A DNA stretch of 9,719 bases from Deltaproteobacteria bacterium (GTDB lineage Bacteria > Desulfobacterota > Desulfobacteria > Desulfobacterales > C00003060): NCBI GenBank assembly GCA_019309245.1, contig JAFDGP010000147.1, positions 1 to 9,719 of the forward strand. Direction: 5' to 3'. Of the stretch, positions 5,704 to 9,719 are shown in pieces; position 1 is the stretch's first letter; every line of letters starts with the position of its first letter. The notes beneath the pieces were generated by a model. It ran no database searches and had not been told where the DNA came from. It saw only the letters and a list, made by a program, of their open reading frames with translations. Position numbers and translations under genes: made by a program.

Positions 5704-7613
5704 ATGAGAGTCGCCACCGATATCGGAGGGACCTTTACCGACGTGGTCACCCTGGATGCATCCGGAATCCACGGCTGGAAAGTCCTTTCCACACCCAGCC
5801 ATCCCGACCTCGCTGTTTGCGAGGTTATCACCGACCTGCCGCGGATATTATCCTTTTCGCACGGGACCACGGTGGCCACAAACGCGGTGTTGGAGCGTAA
5901 AGGCGCAAGGATTGCCCTGGTAACCACGGAAGGCTTTCGGGATCTTCTCTATATCGCCAGGCAGACTAGGCCCCGCCTCTATGACTTTGACTGCCACAGG
6001 CCTGTGCCTCTGGTTCCTCGGAGCCGGTGTTTTGAAATCCGAGAACGCATTGGGCCGGATGGGGCCGTGATCCTTCCGCTCAGACCCGACGACCTCCATG
6101 CCCTGGTCACACACATCCTGGAAACAAGGGTGGAAGCTGTGGCGGTTTGCCTCTTGTTTTCGTACAAAAACCCGTCACATGAAATTCTCATTCAACAGGC
6201 TCTTGAGCGGCATGGCATCCCGGTGTCGAGATCTTCTGAGATCATCCCTGAATTTAGAGAATATGAAAGGGCGTCCACCACCACAATCAACGCCGCCGTG
6301 CAGCCTGTGGTGAGAGATTACCTGGAAAAAATCAGACAAGCCCTTCACTCGGCCGGTGGGCCGGTCGACTATGACGTCATGAAGTCCGCTGGTGGCTTAC
6401 CTTGCTCCTGGGAAAAGAGATGCACAAATCCCATTTGACCACCTTTGATATGGGTGGGACGAGTGCGGACTTCGCCGCGATCGTGGACGGTGCCCCGCTG
6501 TGGACGGATGAGGCGGAAATAGACGGGCTGCCGGTACGCATCCCCGTCCTTGACATTACGACCGTCGGGGCTGGAGGGGGCTCGATCGCCTGGATTGATG
6601 AAGGGGGTGCCCTGCGGGTAGGCCCAAAAAGCGCGGGATCTGATCCAGGCCCCGCCTGCTATGACCGGGGTGGAACCCATCCCACGGTCACGGATGCCAA
6701 TGTTTTTTGCGGGCTGTTGGATGCGGCTTCGCTTCAAAACTCAGGCCTTCCGCTTAGTCGCAAAAAAGCCGAATGCGCTCTCGGCCACTTGATGCATCAG
6801 GCAGATTTTACAATCCAGGAAGCAGCCCTGGGGATCCGGGCAGTGGTTAATGCCAACATGCTCAGGGGAATCCGAAAAGCCACTGTAGAAAAGGGAATCG
6901 ATGTGAGGGATTCCGCGCTGGTCGCATTTGGGGGGGGCGGCCCCCTGCATGGTGCAGAACTGGCCAGTGCCCTGGGTATCCAAGAGGTCCTGGTTCCACG
7001 GATGGCGGGAATGTTTTCAGCGCTCGGGATTCTTCTTTCCGACGTCAGGCTGGATATTGGGGAGACTTTGTTACTTCCCTGGAACGCCGAGACCCGTGGG
7101 GAAATCGACGATCGACTGCGCCGCTTCCGTGAAAAGGCCCTGGCTGGCCTTAAGCGCCAGGGGTTGGACCGAAATAACGCTCTTTTTCTTCCCGCGTTGG
7201 ATCTGAGATACGAAGGACAGAGCTTCCATCTGTGCGTCCCCTACGACGGCACAAACCGCGTCGCTGATGCGTTCCATAAAGCCTTCCGGAGTCGGTATGG
7301 ATACCACATGAAAAATCAGCGCCCGCTGGAAGTGGTTTCGGTTCGTCTTGCAACCGTGGTAAGGCGTCAGGCCGTCACCTTGCCCAGGGTTCAAAAGACC
7401 TCTCCCGGCCAACCGATCGCATATCGAAAGATTCTTCTTGCCACAGGCACGGAACCGGCTCCGGTGTACCTGCGCGAGGCCCTCTGGGAGACCTTTGAGG
7501 AGAACGGCCCTGCCGTCATTCAGGATCAAGGTTGCACCGTGTTCGTTCCGCCGGGTTGTACGGTCTGTCTTGAACCAAACGGCTGCCTTAAGATCCATGT
7601 CGAATCATCATAA
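5704..7613 (+). pseudogene. hyuA: hyuA-type hydantoinase/oxoprolinase subunit A, frameshifted with internal deletion
   Basis: HyuA-family ATP-dependent subunit (N-methylhydantoinase A, 5-oxoprolinase N-half, acetone/acetophenone carboxylase-type), an ASKHA-fold ATPase that normally works with HyuB. The first frame, 5704-6438 (244 codons), begins with D-I-G-G-T-F-T-D (phosphate motif), followed by S-H-G-T-T-V-A-T-N-A-V-L-E and E-F-R-E-Y-E-R-A-S-T-T, and reaches V-M-K-S-A-G-G before running out of frame. A second frame, open from about 6390 to 7613, resumes at T-F-D-M-G-G-T-S-A-D and carries G-A-G-G-G-S-I-A-W, G-S-D-P-G-P-A-C-Y, T-V-T-D-A-N-V, A-F-G-G-G-G-P-L-H-G-A and the usual C-terminal domain. 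Only about 17 residues separate the two glycine motifs, against about 40 in the family, and the S-G-P-A-G-G segment is absent. The total is about 636 codons against a usual 660-700. Neither half has a convincing own ribosome site. It is either a true inactivated gene or an assembly error. The chosen ATG is the one directly preceding the R-V-A-T-D-I-G-G-T strand. Confidence 0.88.
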
Positions 7614-9162
7614 GACCATGCTGGATCCCGTAACTCTGGAAGTCCTGAAACACCTTGTTCTGGCCATTCCCGAAGAAATGGGCGCGAACCTGAGGAGATC
7701 CGCCTTTTCCCCAAATATCAAGGAACGCCTCGATGAAAGTTGTGCCCTGTTCGATTCCCGAGGGCGCCTCATCGCTCAGGCCGAGCATATCCCGGTGCAT
7801 CTGGGGGCGATGCCTTCTGCAGTAAGAGCCGTGACAGCGGACTTCCCGAACCTGGAACCTGGAGATCAGGTCATCGTCAACGACCCGTACCGTGGAGGAT
7901 CCCATCTTCCGGATATCACCGTGATTGCTCCTTTTTTCTGGAACAAAAAGCTTAAGGGCTATGTAGTAAACCGGGCTCATCATGCCGACGTGGGGGGCAC
8001 CACACCCGGTTCCATGCCGGGGTGCAGCACTGAACTCGGCCAGGAAGGGATCGTGATCCCCCCTACCCTTCTGGTTAAGAACGGGGTCATACAGGAAAAA
8101 ATCTTGGCCCTTTTCAAGCGGCACACGAGAAACCCACAGGAACGCCTCGGGGACTTGCACGCCCAGGTGGGCGCAAACCGCTTGGGTGCCGGCCGCTGTG
8201 AGGACTTTATCCGGCGATATGGAGAACGCCAATTTGATGTGTTTGTCGATGCAATTATCGAATACTCCCGCGCCCGGGTCACGGCGTGCCTTTCGGCCCT
8301 TCCGGACGGCACCGCCCAGGCCACGGACTATCTGGACGGACAGGACGCCCCGCTTCCCATCACGGCACGGGTCCGGCTATCCGGCAACCGTTTCGTGGCG
8401 GATTTCTCCGGAACGGCACCACAATCTCCGGGCAACGAAAACACCCCGATCTGCGTGACCCGGTCTGCGGTCTATTATGTGGTCAGATGCCTGTTACCGG
8501 ATGATATTCCGCCGAACTATGGATGCTACGACACCGTGGATGTCATTGCACCTGAGGGCTCTTTGCTCAATCCCGTCTACCCGGCCGCAGTGAGTTCGGG
8601 CAACGTAGAAACCTCTCAAAGGATTGTGGACGTGCTCTTGCTGGCCCTACACCGCCTCTTGCCCGGGATTGTTCCCGCCCAGGGGCAAGGAACGATGAAC
8701 AATCTGGCCATCGGATGGTCCAACAGGACCTACTATGAAACGATTGCCGGTGGTATGGGCGCTAGTCCCACACGCCAGGGAGCAAGTGCGGTTCAGGTCC
8801 ACATGACCAATACTGCAAGCACCCCTGTTGAAGTGCTGGAAAGCGAATACCCCGTCCGGGTTATAAGAACGGCTCTGCGGCCGCGATCCGGCGGCGGCGG
8901 CCGAAATGCCGGAGGATTGGGTGTAACCCGGGAATTAGAGATGCTGGAAGATGCAGAGGTGTCAATTCAATCCGAAAGAAGACGTTTTGCCCCCCGGGGA
9001 ATCGCCGGAGGACAAGATGGGAAAAGAGGAGAAAACTGGTGGATACGCGCTGACGGCTCACACACCCTTCTTCCCGGCCGTTGCACGTTCAAGGCGCATA
9101 AGGGCGATCGGATTGTGATCCAAACCCCTGGTGGAGGCGGCTGGGGTCGCCAGGAATCGTAG
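7600..9162 (+). CDS. hyuB: HyuB-type hydantoinase/oxoprolinase subunit B
   Basis: A 520-residue HyuB-family subunit, the partner of HyuA in ATP-dependent hydantoin or oxoproline ring opening and in related carboxylases. It begins with the family opening L-D-P-V-T-L-E-V-L (9-17), followed by E-M-G-A-N-L-R-R-S-A-F-S-P-N-I-K-E-R (27-44) and H-I-P-V-H-L-G-A-M (64-72). Probable metal or active-site blocks follow: N-D-P-Y-R-G-G-S-H-L-P-D (95-106), R-A-H-H-A-D-V-G-G (126-134) and G-D-L-H-A-Q (185-190). The C-terminus has the usual glycine-rich R-S-G-G-G-G-R-N-A-G-G and ends near T-P-G-G-G-G-W-G. Length is normal and there are no frameshifts. The ATG at 7600 overlaps hyuA by 14 nt; an ATG at 7618, 4 nt after the hyuA stop, is the alternative and would remove six residues. 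Overlap or tight spacing shows coupling to hyuA, which is broken here, so this subunit may lack its partner. Whether the complex acts on hydantoin, oxoproline or a ketone cannot be told. Confidence 0.93.
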   Translation, partial: SNHHKTMLDPVTLEVLKHLVLAIPEEMGANLRRSAFSPNIKERLDESCALFDSRGRLIAQAEHIPVHLGAMPSAVRAVTADFPNLEPGDQVIVNDPYRGGSHLPDITVIAPFFWNKKLKGYVVNRAHHADVGGTTPGSMPGCSTELGQEGIVIPPTLLVKNGVIQEKILALFKRHTRNPQERLGDLHAQVGANRLGAGRCEDFIRRYGERQFDVFVDAIIEYSRARVTACLSALPDGTAQATDYLDGQDAPLPITARVRLSGNRFVADFSGTAPQSPGNENTPICVTRSAVYYVVRCLLPDDIPPNYGCYDTVDVIAPEGSLLNPVYPAAVSSGNVETSQRIVDVLLLALHRLLPGIVPAQGQGTMNNLAIGWSNRTYYETIAGGMGASPTRQGASAVQVHMTNTASTPVEVLESEYPVRVIRTALRPRSGGGGRNAGGLGVTRELEMLEDAEVSIQSERRRFAPRGIAGGQDGKRGENWWIRADGSHTLLPGRCTFKAHKGDRIVIQTPGGGGWGRQES

Positions 9163-9252
9163 CTGCGTTCCCCAAAAAATCATGCGCTTGTAACAGACCA
9201 ATAGGAACGTCGCCTGAGCCCTCTTACCCTCTTAAAAAACTCAATTCAAATT

Positions 9253-9366
9253 GTGGCTCCCGCATTGAGAACAATATGCGTCTCTTGCGGCGAAAAACTT
9301 CAAAAGATGATCACGTGCTGTCCTCATTGCTGTCCGGTTAGAAGAATGCAAGGGTTAACTGTTTGA
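9253..9366 (+). CDS. Doubtful 37-residue cysteine-rich mini-ORF, zinc-ribbon-like
   Basis: A GTG-initiated frame of 37 codons, 90 nt after hyuB. It contains C9-V-S-C12-G-E-K followed nine residues later by C22-C23-P-H-C26-C27, which has the look of a small zinc ribbon (two C-X2-C knuckles). There is no ribosome site before the GTG, no ATG is available (the frame is closed by a TAG at 9202), and its end overlaps the 3' end of the transposase remnant. It could be the relic of a longer gene cut by the insertion sequence, or chance. It is recorded because the cysteine spacing is notable for so short a frame. Confidence 0.15.
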   Translation: MAPALRTICVSCGEKLQKMITCCPHCCPVRRMQGLTV

Positions 9367-9719
9367 TATTGCATTGTATATTTTGTTTGTCAGGTTTCAG
9401 CTTAAATAGCTCCTCGAAAGTAAGCTTTTGGAAAAGATTCAATTGTAAGATTCTGACTAAGGCTGTCAGCGTTAAATTGACTAAGGCTGTCAGCGTTAAA
9501 TTCAGCTTGGTCAAGAATTTCAAATAGGCCAAGAGCAAATAAGTAATCAGTGCTACATAAATCTGAGTCATAACGGCATTTTCAGAATTACCTACGAAGG
9601 CTTTGATTTTGAGGTTCTGTCAGAAATTTTCATAAATGCGGGCAGATAGCCGTCATGATCCAGCAACATGTGGAGTCGAATACCGCCCTTGGTCCTGCGA
9701 AATTTTGCCCATGGGAATA
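9338..9719 (-). pseudogene. IS4-type DDE transposase remnant with internal deletion and frameshift
   Basis: On the minus strand the frame entering from the right edge (9719 to 9592) reads F-P-W-A-K-F-R-R-T-K-G-G-I, then L-L-D-H-D-G-Y-L-P-A-F, the central block of IS4-type (DDE_Tnp_1) transposases. It then runs into a stop. Immediately afterwards another frame (about 9607 to 9338) reads Q-N-L-K-I-K-A-F-V-G-N-S-E-N-A-V-M-T-Q-I-Y and continues to the normal C-terminal end with L-Q-L-N-L-F. In complete relatives over a hundred residues lie between these blocks, including the Y-X2-R-X3-E-X6-K signature with the catalytic glutamate; here they are gone. A TGA just before Q-N-L-K in the second frame confirms the frame change at the joint. 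The protein also has an 8-residue duplication (L-T-L-T-A-L-V-N) caused by a 24-bp tandem repeat. The DNA is distinctly more AT-rich than the genes to the left. The element is dead; its right part lies outside the window and no terminal inverted repeat could be fixed. Confidence 0.85.
9454..9502. repeat. 24-bp tandem duplication (two copies) inside the transposase remnant
   Basis: Two adjacent identical 24-nt units (9454-9477 and 9478-9501, with one further matching base at 9502) contain CTAAGGCTGTCAGCGTTAAA. Being a multiple of three, the duplication keeps the reading frame and doubles L-T-L-T-A-L-V-N in the transposase C-terminus. The copies are exact, which suggests a recent slippage event. 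Confidence 0.95.

Noticed and set aside
7438..7599. Upstream extension of the hyuB frame by 54 codons
   Set aside because: It overlaps the conserved C-terminus of hyuA and is arginine-rich shadow sequence. Family N-terminal similarity begins at L-D-P-V-T-L-E-V after the ATG at 7600 or 7618.
9166..9212. Possible hairpin after hyuB (CGTTCC with GGAACG)
   Set aside because: The arms are six bases, the loop is about 30 nt and no T-run follows, so it does not qualify as a rho-independent terminator.

Overview
The window reads as bacterial chromosome from a flagellated, Gram-negative-type organism of moderately high GC. It carries a lipoprotein signal and stator genes of the PomA/MotA type. The mix of an Old Yellow Enzyme reductase with a cysteine cluster, a hotdog thioesterase and hydantoinase/oxoprolinase-type HyuA/HyuB genes would suit an anaerobic member of the Desulfobacterota. 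That assignment is inference from gene content, not something the sequence proves.

Left part, minus strand (1-1660): a motility transcription unit. A near-consensus sigma-28 (FliA) promoter (1634-1660) precedes a lipoprotein with a type II secretion GspG-like C-terminal domain (893-1528), then motA/pomA (106-879), then motB/pomB, of which only the first 32 codons are inside the window. Gaps are 13 and 8 nt, so the three genes are probably one flagellar late-class operon for a stator, possibly a sodium-driven one.

The divergent intergenic region (1529-1914) holds the FliA promoter leftward and a good sigma-70-type promoter (1803-1831) rightward. The rightward gene (1915-3018) is a GT-B type glycosyltransferase-like protein related to the N-terminal domain of L-arabinokinase.

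Right part, plus strand (3173-9162): five co-directional genes with short gaps that probably form an operon: a single-domain OYE-family flavin oxidoreductase with a C-terminal four-cysteine cluster, an acyl-CoA thioesterase, a xylose-isomerase-like TIM-barrel protein, hyuA and hyuB. hyuA is broken. The reading frame changes at about 6391-6410, and the segment that normally holds the SGPAGG nucleotide-binding motif is missing, so as assembled the gene cannot make a normal ATPase subunit. hyuB looks intact.

Right edge (about 9163-9719): a short non-coding stretch with a doubtful cysteine-rich mini-ORF, then AT-richer DNA containing the decayed 3' part of an IS4-type transposase on the minus strand. 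The transposase has lost its middle, including the region of the catalytic glutamate, and carries a 24-bp tandem duplication.

No single clearly new multi-gene system is evident. The most distinctive items are the lipoprotein/stator unit under a FliA promoter, the OYE-thioesterase-isomerase-HyuAB cluster, and the precise hyuA lesion.
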